Shown here piece after piece: positions 1-12,196 of a stretch of 64,000 nt of DNA. Made by a program: the position numbers and the translations under genes. The notes beneath the pieces are model-generated. The model did no database searches, was not told the DNA's origin, and was given only the letters and a program-made list of their open reading frames with translations. The first letter of the stretch is position 1; every line of letters begins with the position of its first letter. This DNA comes from Lonicera japonica (taxonomy: Eukaryota > Streptophyta > Magnoliopsida > Dipsacales > Caprifoliaceae), in the NCBI GenBank assembly GCA_021464415.1, contig CM038469.1:14052501-14116500 (forward strand). The letters run 5' to 3'.

Positions 1-1100
1 TACCTTTTTTAACATTATGATACGCTCAAAAAATACAACACATGTTCAAATGTGATATTCAAAAGGAAAACAAATAGATTTTTCAAATTAAGTTTTCAGG
101 CTTTAGAACTAATTTCTAGTCTCCAAATTCTGCCATTAAGATTCAAATAGTTAAACATGTAACCTTAAATTCAGTTTTTTCAAGTACTAATTACTTTCAT
201 TCTAAATAAGTATTCAGCATTCTAAAATTTAAGAAAATTGTAACTAAAAATCGTATTTATTTATTGAAATGAATCATATTTATTTTGAACACTAAAAGTA
301 TAATAAGAACCAAGACACACACACACAGAGAAGATGAGACATATTTTTTTGTTATAGATGGTTTTTTCAGCCAATAGATAGTAGGTTTGGAGTAAATTCA
401 TCCTTTAAGGTTATCTTTTTCTTATACTAAATTAAAGAACCGATGGATGTGTATGGATTCGATATTGGGATCCTTTATGATGGTGTACTCCTCTCCTATT
501 TATAAGTATATAATTAAGGTTTATAAGTTTGTCTATGTGACTGTTTTATTAGGAAAAAAATTATAATATGGTAAGTTTGACTAATGGGATATCTGCTATA
601 AGTTAGGAGCTATTAGTCCTAGGTTCCCTAAATCGAGGGATTGTTAGAGCGCCTTCAGTGCATCCATGAATTGAAAAAAAATGGATTGCCACAAAGGATA
701 TATGGTGATTAAAAGTAGAGTAAACCCAGTTAGATGTGAATCAGCCTAAATTTAGATGATTGGCAACAAAAAATGTTGAAGGAACAGTGATAAAACACTT
801 TACTAGCAATCAAGCAGTGGATGGACACAACAATAATTAAACATAATTGAAAGGATATACTAAATATGAATTTGAGGGTAGGTTCCTCCGATGGCTTTTA
901 TACCCAATTCGGCAGTACGTCATTTCTTATGTGTGAGTTGATTATATTAACTTAAAGGTCAGTAACAATGGTGAGATTATAGAGGAATTGGGAGCTGGTT
1001 TGAGGAAGAAGAGGAAGATGATTGTGAGTGTAGAGAGAATAATCGTGATTATCTTAATGAAGGTTATCCCTTCATATTTATAAGTATAGGATATGATTAC
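1..1100. other. Left flank without a recognisable gene
   Basis: AT-rich sequence with no credible coding region. The stretch around 870-960 (wording such as GGTAGGTTCCTCCGATGG followed by a tail rich in TGTG and TTAACTT) loosely resembles the LTRs of the large element F at 6701-7380 and 58457-59387, so part of it may be an old relic of a related LTR. I could not place boundaries. Confidence 0.4.
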
Positions 1101-1907
1101 TGACGCGATTCCTGATCGTCTTTCCTACCCAGACTAATGGATCCTTGACATGTAGTCTATAAACAGATTAGAACCTTGGAATTCATCGAAAGAGATGGAG
1201 GGTGGAAACCTCAACCCAACGCTGAAAGAAGCGTGAACCTTGGTATGATTAAAGACGCCACAATTGATTGTGAATGATCAATTGATAAGTAAAAAACAAT
1301 ACGAATAAATCAATTCGTAATCATTCAACAAATTCTTAAGTACTCAAAAGTGAAAACACTCTAATTTTATTAATTATCAATGTCTCTCTAATACCATGAA
1401 AAGAACTCCTTTAAATAAGATAAACAAAGCTATAGAATCCTATCACAAGAAGGAAACTAATTCTTACTTTGAAAAGGAAAATAACTTATAGAATAATCCT
1501 AATACAATAAAGAAACTAATAATAAAAATAATATGGAAACTTATTCAAAAAGAAAACTACTAATCTAATTCCTAATTGAATAATGAAACTCAAGAAGTCG
1601 AATTAATTTAAAAACAACTTAAATTAATATATTCTAGATTATTCCAATGGCCTCCTTATAGTTTTAACCTCTTAAACTTCACGCCCAATCTTTAGGAACC
1701 CTATGGAATGCATAATCATCGTTTAAGCTTCTTACAACAAGCATGTGACATTCTATGGAATTCTTTTTGAATTTTCATGCTCTGTCCTTGTAATTCATCA
1801 TCTGTGGATCCATAGTAACTAGGATGGATATCTTGTATTCGAAAACTAGCAGTTCGCCCTGTCAATCCTCCAGGGAATAGAAACTGGAGCTAAACCGGAT
1901 CATATCA
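1101..1907 (-). mobile_element. Solo LTR, same family as element G
   Basis: An 807-bp sequence that begins TGACGCGATTCC and ends GGATCATATCA. It is flanked by a perfect 5-bp duplication ATTAC (1096-1100 and 1908-1912). The interior matches the two LTRs of element G (27260-27902 and 29863-30989) in order and wording, including the block ACGCCACAATTGATTGTGAA near 1257. The orientation follows from G, whose primer site and polypurine tract show that the LTR reads on the minus strand. No internal region is attached, so this is what recombination between two LTRs leaves behind. Confidence 0.85.
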
Positions 1908-2203
1908 ATTACATTCGAGTTGATGAGTTATGGAAATCACTAAAAAGGGTAAACTTGGTTACTACTCTAAGATAATAGTTGTCCCTAACCCTATTCACAC
2001 TTATATAAAATGGTTATTTTAAATCACTTATTGATTGAGCCCAGAAATTATATTTCTAATCTTATAAACAATGCTCAATTAGCTTCTAGTTACTACCTAA
2101 AATATGAAATTGCATGTAAATTCAGTTTAATCATGAAAAGAAGACATTGCATTGTATTCATGTGCTATTAAGCTATTTTACAGGCCTAAAGTGGTTAAGC
2201 AAC
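1908..2203. other. Short gene-free interval
   Basis: About 300 bp between two LTR-like sequences. I see no coding frame, no structured RNA and no clear repeat in it. Confidence 0.4.
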
Positions 2204-4574
2204 TGATGTTGGAATGCAAGAAAGATGGTTGAATGCGGAAAAGTGCAAGAAGAAGACCCGAAGAAGAATTCATTATCCATTCCGAAGCCCAAGGCAAGGA
2301 AAACTCCGTAAAACACCCCTAAAGCACTTGCAAGAAGATAATAACAAGTATCTAAGCATGAATGAAGTGAATTCAAGTGTTCAAAAGTGATTCCAAGAGA
2401 AAAGACGCTCAATTAAATCGATTCCGGAAGTTTTCAAAAAAAACCGAGAATTACGGTAAAAAGCCCAAAGTTGTAGTTGATCAAAGTTTTTATATATTGA
2501 GAATTTGAAGAAATCTCTAGAAATAAAGTTGTAGAGCTTTGAATTACTTACGCGTAGGTGAAAATGGTGCATCAATCGGAGTTCGGAGCATAAAGTTATG
2601 AGTAAAAGAAGAAACCACCAGAAAAATGCATAAGGATCGATCCCCACCCTTTTTTTTGGCTCGTTTTTTATTTTTAGCTATTTGCAGCCCGTTTCTTCAA
2701 GGATTATTCAAACCACGGCTTAAGAAACTTGTGTACCATATCAAAGGTCATATATATATATATATATCATATTTTAGGGTACACAACAATTTAGAGTCAA
2801 TTAACAGAGAGGCTAAGAGCACCATAACTTTTTGGGAGCTTTTGCATTGCATCTGATGGTCGAACTTAAGAGTTTTATCATTCAATTCCTTGAAAAAATT
2901 GTTAGACTAGTTAGTTTATGATCTTTTGAGGCTGTAACTTTACTGTAATCAACATTCAATTTATCATTCAATATAGTTTTCAATTCAAGTCTCAATCACG
3001 TTCCGGGTAAACCCTATTTTTCTGTTTTCTTTTAATTTAATTGCTTTTATTTGTTTGTTTACTTTGATATTCATAAATTAGTTACTTGAGGTCATATATA
3101 TTCTGTAATCAACCTTAAACCCACATTTTTGGGGTTCGTTCTAGGGTTTATAGTTCTATTTTGTCGGATTTTTTCGATTTATGCTTGATTCTTGTTTTAT
3201 ATTCAAATAGTTTATAGTTTTTTCATGACATTCATGTGTGATGCATCCTTGATTATTAGAAATATGATTTTCCATAATTCTTAGGGTTTAGGTCGAGTTT
3301 GTTAAGTTTTTATCGGTTTTGAGTTTATTTCCTTTTTTGCTGTAAAATCTTCGTTTTAAATTAGAATTACAAAATTCTAAAGCCATGCATTTTCAAATAT
3401 GTTATTCTAAATTATTAGGCATGTGATTACTTTTTTCCATGATTTCTAAGATTATTTGCATGTTTGCTTTGATTATGGCTAGCTAAATCCTTAGTTAAGG
3501 GTCTGTAGTGAAAGATGCGTAGTTAATCTTTGAATGTGATCTAACCTAGGTTTAAATCTCATTTTTTCATTGGTTATCGATCACCTACTGAATGAATGAG
3601 TATTTTCTTATATTTGCATGCATTAAAAACATGTTTCCATAAGTTAGCTCAAAGTTCTATTTGATTAAGAACCGTCAAAACGTCGATTCACGGATTTTTG
3701 CACCAAGACCCTAACGTAGCTGATTTGAGGAAGATCTTTATCTTCTAATTAGTTGAGTTAGTTTTCTAAGTGAATTGGTTGATTTGGCACTGTTTTGGTA
3801 TTTATTCACATAACTGCTGAGAAAGTGCCAGTTTTGACTTTCGACATTCTTTTTTAGACGAATTTGCTTTGAATCATGTTCAAACCTATTCAAATCTTAT
3901 AGGAGTGTTAGGCTACTGATTTTTCAGAAGTTTAATTAGCTTGGATTTTTTTGTCACGCACTAGCAATGCTAGGTTTTAAATTACGATTTTTCAATGTCA
4001 CAAGCTTCACCATCGAATTCTATTGCTCAAAACTAGTCTATATAGTCTTTTTCACACATGAGCTATCATATATGTGTAATAGTAACATAGTTGGATGGTA
4101 GGAGAGTATGGGAGATAAAGAAAAATCTTGTTTAAACTTTAATTTGAATTATCCGATTGGACTAGGTTGTTATTCCCTAGCTACGGATACCCCTAACCTT
4201 TGTTTTCCATCGATTTAATTCCATTTAATATTTTATTTTATTTATTTTATTATGCTGATTTATTTATTTTTAGTTTATTTGCATGCTCCCTTAGTGCTTT
4301 TAGGAAGCCTTTTTGGCAGTTAATTTGTGCTTGTGGATTCCTTTTACTTTTATACCCTAGGATTCGATTTTCCTTTAGTTTTGGTTTAGTTAATTGGTTG
4401 TTTTAATTTAGTTTCAAATTCCCTTCTTATTCCCCAAGTCTATCATCTTTTCCTTTCATTTCCCTTCTTCCTTTTGAGAAAGATAGCTAGAGAAATAAAT
4501 TCCTTGCCTTCCCTATGGTTTGACCCTGGATCTTTCCAAGTATACTATAACTTGGCCCCTTACGTTTGGGTGTA
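2204..4574 (+). mobile_element. Degenerate LTR-like sequence, possibly Athila-type gypsy
   Basis: The wording is like plant gypsy LTRs of the Athila kind: a section about a pressed seedling-like UTR (GTTCGGAGCATAAAGTTATG near 2579), long T-rich stretches, then CCCTATGGTTTGACCCTGG near 4512 and a stepped TATACTATAACTTGG motif before the end. The candidate start TGATGTTGG and end GGGTGTA have flanks GCAAC and ACAAC (4 of 5 bases). The end lacks the usual CA, so boundaries are provisional. The short open frames inside are not genes. Confidence 0.3.
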
Positions 4575-6700
4575 ACAACTTGATCTTTTTGGGTGTAGTC
4601 TCTTATCCTCCAGCTCAATTTTCCTATATTAGTTGGTTAACGAACCATGGTCGATTTTTATTATCTCCGCATGCCTTGTTTATTCTACTAGGCTATGTAA
4701 CTTTGATCGGCTATTGTATAAATATCATCTAGTCGGCTAAGACGTTCCTTTTGGGGACTTGTATATTCTTTGATTCAATACATATAGTGGGCTTAAGGCT
4801 GTCGCATGGCATGAGTTATCGAAGTTGTGCCTGAACAAAGACCCACTTATAATTTTTACCTTCCACAGGATATATAGATAATGACCATGTAGGTAATGTG
4901 AGAAAAAGAAATGAAGACATTTTGAAGGTGACCCTCTACATTTAAAGGGTCTCTTAGACAATGTTTAGGTGTTACGTCATTATTTTTACTTTAATATTTT
5001 AATTTTTAATTCTATTTTTAATAAAATTTATGTTGTTGAAAAATATTCACCAAGATTTATCAAACAAGAATCATATTCTTTATAATTTTTCATTAAAAAA
5101 GTTGATGAATAATGTTAATAGCAATTTTATTGACAACACCATTGGAGATGGCATTTTTAAAACTTGACCATGAATAAGATTTTTAGTGCCACGTAGGAAC
5201 TATATCTGTAGGCATACTTACGTGTCCATATTTTTGGTAAATCCAATCCATATTAGCATTGGAGATGCTCTAAATATCTATTGTGGCATATTTGAATTCA
5301 AATGTTCTTTCCTTATCTAATTTACAGCCTTTTGGAGATTTGGCTAACCTCGCATAATGTGGGTTTACTCGGTGTGATCGTGACCCTTCAGGGAGGTTGG
5401 CATTAGCATATTTGATTGGACATTTACTTTTTGCCTCCCTCAACAAGCTTAAAGTGAAATTTACAAAATTCACTACATATTTGCAATAAAATTTTATGCA
5501 TAAAAAGTATTAAATCTACTAATGATTTGTGGGGAAAAAGAAGGGAATAGCCAATGTTACTTTATTATATTTTAAAATTTGAAAAGTGAAAACAGTGGTC
5601 ATTTTTTTCTATAAAAATGTTAAGTTGGCAATAGGCATGTCAACATTTCAGTCTCGTGTCGGGTCTTAACGAATGCGTGTAATTTTTGCCTCTATTCGAA
5701 CACGACCCGATAAACTATCAAGTGAATTTTTTGAATCCGTATACAATTTTATTTGTTATCATGTGGTACAACATGACCTGGTAATATTTATTAAAGAGGT
5801 AATCTTTTTTAAAAAAAATATTAAAAACAATTTTCTATATATTCTTCTCATAGAAAAAGATGAGTGAATAAAAAAATTACAAAAAAGGGGATAAATATCA
5901 ATAAACACTAAAATAGATACACATCATTTCTTTAATTTAATTGACATTAGTTTTATTAAAAAAATAACAAATTTAATGTAAATTTGTTATGGTTAAAATA
6001 GTTATCATGGACGCACCCATGTGATCCCGAGGGGGTACGATCATACCAACTTAATTTTTGTTTATATATATATATATATATATAAATGGTATGATGCATT
6101 TACGCATAAATTAATTATAATATACTCATTCCTCCCTCAAATTAAGACTAACTATGATACTGATTTTAATTTAATATGTGCTCACGGTTACAACTTCTAT
6201 TTTAATTTTACTGTTAATCCATTATTATGTGCCAAAAGGAATATGTGACTCTTAATTTGAGATTTCTTGAAAAGGAAAGTGTCACTCTTAATTTGAAATA
6301 TTGTGAGTATTTTTACCTATGCTGACAATACTACTTAATTTTGTCCATGCTGAAGTAGATATTTTCAATGGTTTCGCAACCTATTGCCTTTTACCTTGTC
6401 CTCGTAACAAAGAGGTCTATCATTGTGGTGGTTGTATGTCCTCATTTTTTCAATAATTTAATTAACATTTTTGTGCACACAACAGCAAAAATTTATTTTG
6501 GGAATAGGTACAACTATTCATTTTTAATACTTCTTTAACTTAATTTGTTTTACTCTAAATGTTTTATCATTGTTCTTGTGAAGGTAAAGACAGATGAATA
6601 AATCCCAATGTTTTAAGTTTGTGAAGACATATATATATATACAGAGTCTGTTTCTGGTACAGACCAATTAGCACTTGAAAATTTTCGTGTATATATATAC
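4575..6700. other. AT-rich intergenic sequence
   Basis: No gene recognised. It contains a TA microsatellite at 6062-6084 and another short one just before 6700, which is the target site of element F. The phrase CATTGGAGATG occurs twice (near 5141 and 5260), a wording common at ends of plant MITEs, but both copies point the same way and I could not build an inverted-repeat element from them. Confidence 0.4.
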
Positions 6701-7380
6701 TGTGGATGACCAGAAATTTAGACTCACCACAATGAGTTCTTAGCAAAATCAATTTGAGAATGGTTTAATGAAATGATGAACACCAGATTTTTGTTTATAG
6801 GTAGGTTCTTCCGAGGATTTTCATATCATTCTGGTAATATATCCTCCTTTTGTGTGTGTATTTTATTAATTTAACAATAATTGAAAAGGATACAAGCTAT
6901 CAACTCTCTTTCTATTACTAGTTACCTCAAATTCAGGACCAAATCCCCTCTAATGAACCTTTCATTTTTTATTTATATATATATAATTAGGGTTACAATG
7001 CTTCATTAAGATAAATAGTAAAAAGACTATAAAAGGCAAAACTTAGGGACTACTTTAACATTTTACAGGTGAACTAATCCTTATCCATAATCAAATAACT
7101 TTACACGTTACACTTGTCGTCATCTCATTGATTATGATGACCATCTTAGCATAGTTGTATGCCCACATCGGCGGGTACAAATGTTCCATCCTTATTGGCA
7201 AAAATAACCACATTGGCATTTGTGATAATCTGGTTATATTATTGAATTCGGCAATTATGATTCTACTCAGCTGATAGGCTAGGGCCATTATGCTTTAGGA
7301 CTTGTCCCTTTTCCTCATTCTTTTACTTGGTTTTGCCCAATACCTTAGGCCCAAACTAATTATTACTTTGGGCTCCCTCA
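6701..7380 (-). repeat. 3' LTR of element F
   Basis: 680 bp, homologous from end to end with 58457-59387. It begins TGTGGATGACC and ends GGCTCCCTCA in plus-strand reading, so on its own strand it starts TGAGGGAGCC. Immediately right of it, at 7381-7393, lies the complement of a purine-rich tract (TTGAGGGGTAAT on the minus strand), the expected plus-strand primer next to a 3' LTR. Confidence 0.85.
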
Positions 7381-7689
7381 ATTACCCCTCAAGCATCTTA
7401 GTTCTTTCGATTAGACAAGCTCTAATGTTTAGACCTTATTAGGTGTAATCATTCTTCAGCAATTACCCTTGCCTACTAGAGGCCTTGTTCCCATCCTTGT
7501 GCAAATTTTGGCTTCTGAAAACAAGTTTCCTTTTTTGTGGTTAGGGGGCTCGCCACGTGTAATTTGTTCACTAGTTGATATTTCGTTTTTAGTTTTGGTG
7601 GGAGCAGCTATCACGCCTCAGTAATGAGGTGTGATCATTAAGCATTGATTCCGAGGCGAGAAACACCGTTTGCAGTGAGAGAGAATGGG

Positions 7690-7696
7690 TATAAAA
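7690..7696 (+). promoter_or_regulatory. TATA box of the antisense gene of element F
   Basis: TATAAAA lies 310 bp inside the 3' LTR boundary of F and 295 bp before the ATG of the antisense gene. A C/T-rich leader follows (many TTCTTTC and TTCATC runs), typical of a plant 5' UTR. This fits a promoter for a transcript that runs opposite to gag-pol. Confidence 0.5.
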
Positions 7697-8144
7697 AACT
7701 TTAAACCTCATTTTTCTTTCTTCTTTCACTTTTGCCTTCATCTTCTTTCTCAAGAACCCAAGTTTTATCCTCCATAGTCTACTCCTTTGCCTCCATTGTT
7801 AACTTAAACCTATTGATTTTAAATCGTATGTTTTAGGACCATTTTGAGTATTTCTTATCCAAATTTCTTTCAATTTCTATAAGTTTTCTTTTATTTCTCC
7901 CATTTTCTAGGTTTTCCCTTTCGTTCTTTGCGATTCCAGCAATTTCCTTTTTATTTACTTCCAAAAACTATTGATAAATATATAATGGGTAAGTGGACTC
8001 TCCAAAGTCAAGCCAAGAAATTGGCTTTTGAGGACAAATATATTCCATATGGGGTTATCTAGAGGGAGTGTGATAAAAGAGAGGATCCATTTAGGCTTAT
8101 TGTTACCCGGTCCATGCCGGAAGGGCAATACTGCATATACACTT

Positions 8145-9488
8145 TGTAGGTCGGAAAACAACCCTACAAGGCGGTGAATAAGATTTTTGAAACTTAATGT
8201 AACTTAAAAATAGTTTCAAAGAAAGTTTAAGTCTATATCAAGAAACTAGCAAATCAAACAAGCAATCCCAAGAATAATCAATAATAGAGTAAGTAAATAA
8301 AGAGCTAGAGTTAGAAAGACGAAACCCAATGAGCCAAAGACATTTTGTTCTCGTGGTTCGGATGCTTAGACCATAAGCTCGCTTCTGAAGTTTCACTAAC
8401 CGATTTTCTTACGAGTGAAAATCAAATATTTAACAAGTGTATCTTACTCACTACACTCACACAAGAATCACATTTCTATACTTATGAGAAAACCTCTCAT
8501 AAATTGATGAATAAAGTTGGTTTGGTGATGAACACCAAAATACAATAACTCTTGAGTGTATTTAAATATTACAAATAAAGCTCACACTAGAGTTATCAAG
8601 TTTGATCAAGATTTATAGTTCAAATGATGAAGGATTAATCAAAATAATTTACTTGAATCTTTGAATATTGAAGAATGATGAAGAATAGATGTTGATAGTG
8701 ATTCAAAATGGTTCAAATATGTCTTAGAAGTCATATATATAGTCTCAATCAAGATATTGCCATTTCGGATGGTTGGTATATGTTTGGTGCCAAAAATGAT
8801 AAAAAATTAGAAATCCAATGACTATATTTTGAATCATCAATCGACTAAGAAAGGCCCATATATCAGTCGACGGAGCCAAGGCCTATCAGTCGACTGATGA
8901 ACACTGCCCAACAGGCAAAAAACTCATTTTTTTGGACTTTCACAATTTTGCTCCAAATTCAATTTTAATGCTTGGGATATGTTAAAAACATGTTTTTAAG
9001 ACATCTATTTTTATGAGAGCTCAAAATATGCTCGTTTGAATTTAAAGATGAATTTATTTTTAAAAACGATTTGTAAATAAATGTGTTTTCAAAAGAATTC
9101 AAGTGCAACTCTCTTTGAGTGTATCTTTAAATGATGTAAGATCTATAATAATGATCATTTAAGAAACTTTACAAGAACTTAAACACTCACTCAATTATAG
9201 ACTTAATGACTATTCAAATGCTTAATTTGTTTCTTTATTCTTTTCATGTTCTTTGACTTGATCTTCAATGGAATGTTAATATTTGTTACTTGATCTACCT
9301 TGTCATATGAGGAAGGCTGCGAGCATAGTGAACTTGTGGAAGAATGATCTTGGTTTTGGATATGTCGGTTTCGATTCACATATGATGATGATTGAGATGT
9401 GGCTATACTTAATTCAACACACATGTTAAATTACACATGATTAATATATTATTATTATCAAATAAGATTAATGACATTTTCAGTAACA
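8145..9488 (-). mobile_element. Sirevirus-type solo LTR in the antisense gene
   Basis: 1344 bp whose left end TGTAGGTCGG is the complement of the end of the full copia LTR (13876) and whose right end mirrors its start (TGTTACTG versus TGTTGACC). Flanks are CACTT (8140-8144) and CGCTT (9489-9493), one mismatch. It carries palindromes of the family: a perfect 14-mer ATCAGTCGACTGAT at 8885-8898 and two decayed copies near 8837 and 8863. The 73-codon open frame at its right end is not a gene. Confidence 0.88.
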
Positions 9489-9609
9489 CGCTTCATTTTT
9501 TATGGGAACTGGTCTAACCTTTCTTTTTCATTCACTATTAGTGGATTTCCTTAGAGTAAACTAGCTGCATATATGTTAGTTAACCCCTAGTACTGTCAAA
9601 GTCGTACTT

Positions 9610-10025
9610 TGTAATACCTCATACCCATTCTCCATGCATATTATCCTCTTAAGGACCGCTTAAGTTTTAACATCCGTTAGGCCATGAGTATTTTGTTCTA
9701 GACCCTTTATATTGAACCCAATGCTTCTAGCATGTAAGATAAGGTATATTAATTTTATGGAATCAATCGTTTCATTTTTCAGGTGGCCCGAATTGGAAAT
9801 AGGAAGCTAATCACGCATTTTGAACTTTTCGAAAAACTTGATTTTGGCCAACTTTGAGAGGCCATAACTTATTCATCTGATCTCCAAATGACTCTCTGTT
9901 TGCGGCCAGATCTTCCTTTCATTCCCCTCTACAACTTTCGTGTTTGGGCCGAGTTGATATTCATCCATTTCAAGGCTCATTTTAGGCTCACAAAAGAGGG
10001 AAAAAATCCAGTTGATACCTAGATC
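9610..10025 (+). repeat. Truncated 5' LTR of element K
   Basis: The first 416 bp match the 3' LTR from 24634 to about 25040 in order. The match stops after CCTAGATC, in the middle of the palindrome seen intact in the 3' LTR (25032-25045), and a 17-base copy of sequence from 9967-9983 follows at 10026-10042. About 1.6 kb of LTR and the 5' part of the internal region are missing. Confidence 0.7.
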
Positions 10026-10920
10026 ATTTCAAGGCTCATTTTGGTTTGTAATCCTAACTGTGAATTTCTTAAAATGGATTCATAATGAACTCTCCAAGTC
10101 TCAGTTCCTGATAAGTATATTCTAGCAGACCAATGGTAAAGAAACCGAATTCCTTTTCTTCCTCGTTTGGTTAAGTCATATGGAATGACTTAATTTTGGA
10201 TAAGTGACTTAGAAGTGCCAATAATGTTAGCAGAAGCGTGGACCTTAAATATCCTAAACTTGGTACTACCATTCTCTTAGAAAGGGGAAAGGCGTAACTC
10301 CTCTTCTTAGTAATGCGGTGCATGACGAACTGTGTTCGGTAGAACCAAAAAATATGAACCTCTTACCTCTTATAACACGGCTATCGATGTACACTCTTAC
10401 ACGAAAGTACTACCCGTGTCAAACTGTGCTAGAGATGGTCTAGACTATGGCTGTGAAATGGTTGCCCGTGTAAGTACAAGTGGATGATCCTTGATTGAAT
10501 CTAACATTCTAATGGGTTTCCTGGAAGTCTTCCATCCATCGGAGGGATTGGGCATCGTCTTCTTAGATTTACTTTAAGTCATTTATACCATTAGTAAGAT
10601 CCAAATTTATGTCAAACCATGTAGTCTAGTTCTTTCTGTATGAACTCTTTTGAGATAGGAGTATTCCCTAACATGATTCCAAATGTATGACTTTTAACCT
10701 TGAGGTGGTGATTAATCACCTTCCCTTAACGATACCACCTTAACTGAGTTTGGGATACATAAGATTCGTACGAAAGGAGATTTTACTCCTTACATGAATA
10801 ATCATTGTAAGGTACAGTCTTTCTATAGAAAATTAGTGAAACCTCCCATTCTATTTTAATAGATGACTTAGAGTCAGTCAGTGGTGGAGTTGAGATCTTT
10901 CTTTCCTCATTATACGTAAT
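10026..10920 (+). other. Internal region of element K, left part, non-coding
   Basis: No coding frame. It matches the reverse complement of J between roughly 34480 and 35100, for example TTCTTCCTCGTTTGGTTRAGTCA near 10156 and the TAGA-GAGTCAGTC wording near 10860. It ends at the copia insertion. Confidence 0.65.
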
Positions 10921-11522
10921 TGTTGACCTTTAAGTCAATAATCTTGTTTTGATAATAACAATATATTTAATCTTGTGTAATTTAACGAAGTTGATGTTTT
11001 AAGTGATAGCCACTTTAATTGATCTCACGATGACATTATCAAAAAGCCGGAATATAGATCATTCACCTACACAAATGTGTTCTTTCAATGCCTCTACCTC
11101 ACACAATTATGTGATCAATGCTCTACCAAAAGGGATCTATATACAAGAACAAAAAGCCAAAGAAGAAGAGAAATGAAGATACAAACAAAGCTTTCGAAGA
11201 CTCATTAGTTCATATTTGAGTGAGTAGTTTTGTTGTAAAGATTCATATTTGATTTTCAATTATAGCTCTTACTCTTTATTTCTTTATTCAAATAGATTGA
11301 TCAAAATCACATTGAATCAAAATCCTTTGAAAAACAAACATACTTGCAAAAACCGTTTTTCAAATAAATTCATATTAAATACAAATGATCATATTTTGTG
11401 TTTTCCCGAAAATAGAGACCTTGGGAACTTATTTTTGAAGTCCCCAAAGCATTATAATTGATTTTGAAGCTAAAATGCAAAAGCACAAAATTTGAATTTT
11501 TGGCCTGATGGACAGAGCCCAT

Positions 11523-11574
11523 CAGTCGACTAAGCAAAGAGGCTCAGTCGACTGAGGCTCACTCAGTCGACTGA
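11523..11574 (+). promoter_or_regulatory. Palindrome array TCAGTCGACTGA in the Sirevirus LTR
   Basis: Three units: TCAGTCGACTAA (11523-11534), CTCAGTCGACTGAG (11543-11556, perfect 14-bp palindrome) and TCAGTCGACTGA (11563-11574). They end about 100 bp before the TATA box. The same three units are at 23144-23196 in the 3' LTR. Spacing is about 20 bp, two helical turns. A role as binding site of a dimeric protein is inference. Confidence 0.7.
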
Positions 11575-11672
11575 TGGCCCAGAATATAGCCGTTGGAGTT
11601 CTAATTTTTTTTACCATTTTTGGCACCAAACTCTTACCAACTCCCTCCAAACGGCCATATGATGTCTTAGAC

Positions 11673-11680
11673 TATATATA
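11673..11680 (+). promoter_or_regulatory. TATA box of the Sirevirus LTR
   Basis: TATATATA inside GACTATATATACACC, at the expected place between the upstream repeats and the U5 end. The same sequence is kept in the 3' LTR near 23295 and, in altered form, in the solo copies. Confidence 0.6.
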
Positions 11681-11961
11681 CACCTTCTAAGACTTATTTA
11701 AACACTCTTGAATCATTCCTACACTATTCTCTTCATCTACATTCATTTTCAAAGATTCAAGAACATTGCTTTTGATCAATCATCTTTATTTTGAGCTATA
11801 TTTTACTGATCAAATTTGATATTGTAGACACCCCAATCCGTGACCCCCGCAAGAATCCTAACGACCTTCGAGAACTACTGTTTTTGGAGTCCGGGACCCA
11901 CTCGAGCACCCGAAACTACCCCAAAAGGGTTTGTTGGCCAACAAACCTATTTTTAAGTGGG

Positions 11962-12173
11962 ATTGTCGCACGACAATCACTGGTATGTCGCGCGACAATC
12001 ACTGGTATGTCGCGCGACAATCACTCCAATGTCGCACGACAAACCCCTCTGACCCCGATCATCCACTCTCTGACACATCAGTCTGTCAAAAAAATCACTT
12101 CAGCCATTTGTCGCGCGACATTGGACACATTGTCGCGCGACATAAGCCCCTTTTTGGCAAGTGTCGCGCGACA
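11962..12173 (+). promoter_or_regulatory. Array of seven CpG-centred palindromes before a TATA box
   Basis: Units at 11962-11977 (ATTGTCGCACGACAAT), 11986-11997, 12008-12019, 12030-12041 (one base off), 12109-12120, 12131-12142 and 12162-12173 (TGTCGCGCGACA in the perfect form). The last ends 15 bp before the TATA box. Both imperfect units differ by G to A at the central CpG, as expected from deamination of methylated cytosine. Confidence 0.8.
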
Positions 12174-12188
12174 ATCTTTCCCGAGCAC

Positions 12189-12196
12189 TATAAATA
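12189..12196 (+). promoter_or_regulatory. TATA box of the solo LTR
   Basis: TATAAATA within CACTATAAATAGGCC, a very typical plant core promoter, directly after the palindrome array. Confidence 0.75.

Noticed and set aside
5141..5262. Possible MITE with CATTGGAGATG ends
   Set aside because: The two copies are direct, not inverted, and no target duplication is visible.
11523..12173. CRISPR-like regularly spaced repeats
   Set aside because: The repeats are short palindromes inside plant LTR promoters; spacers are not uniform and there is no cas context in a plant nucleus.
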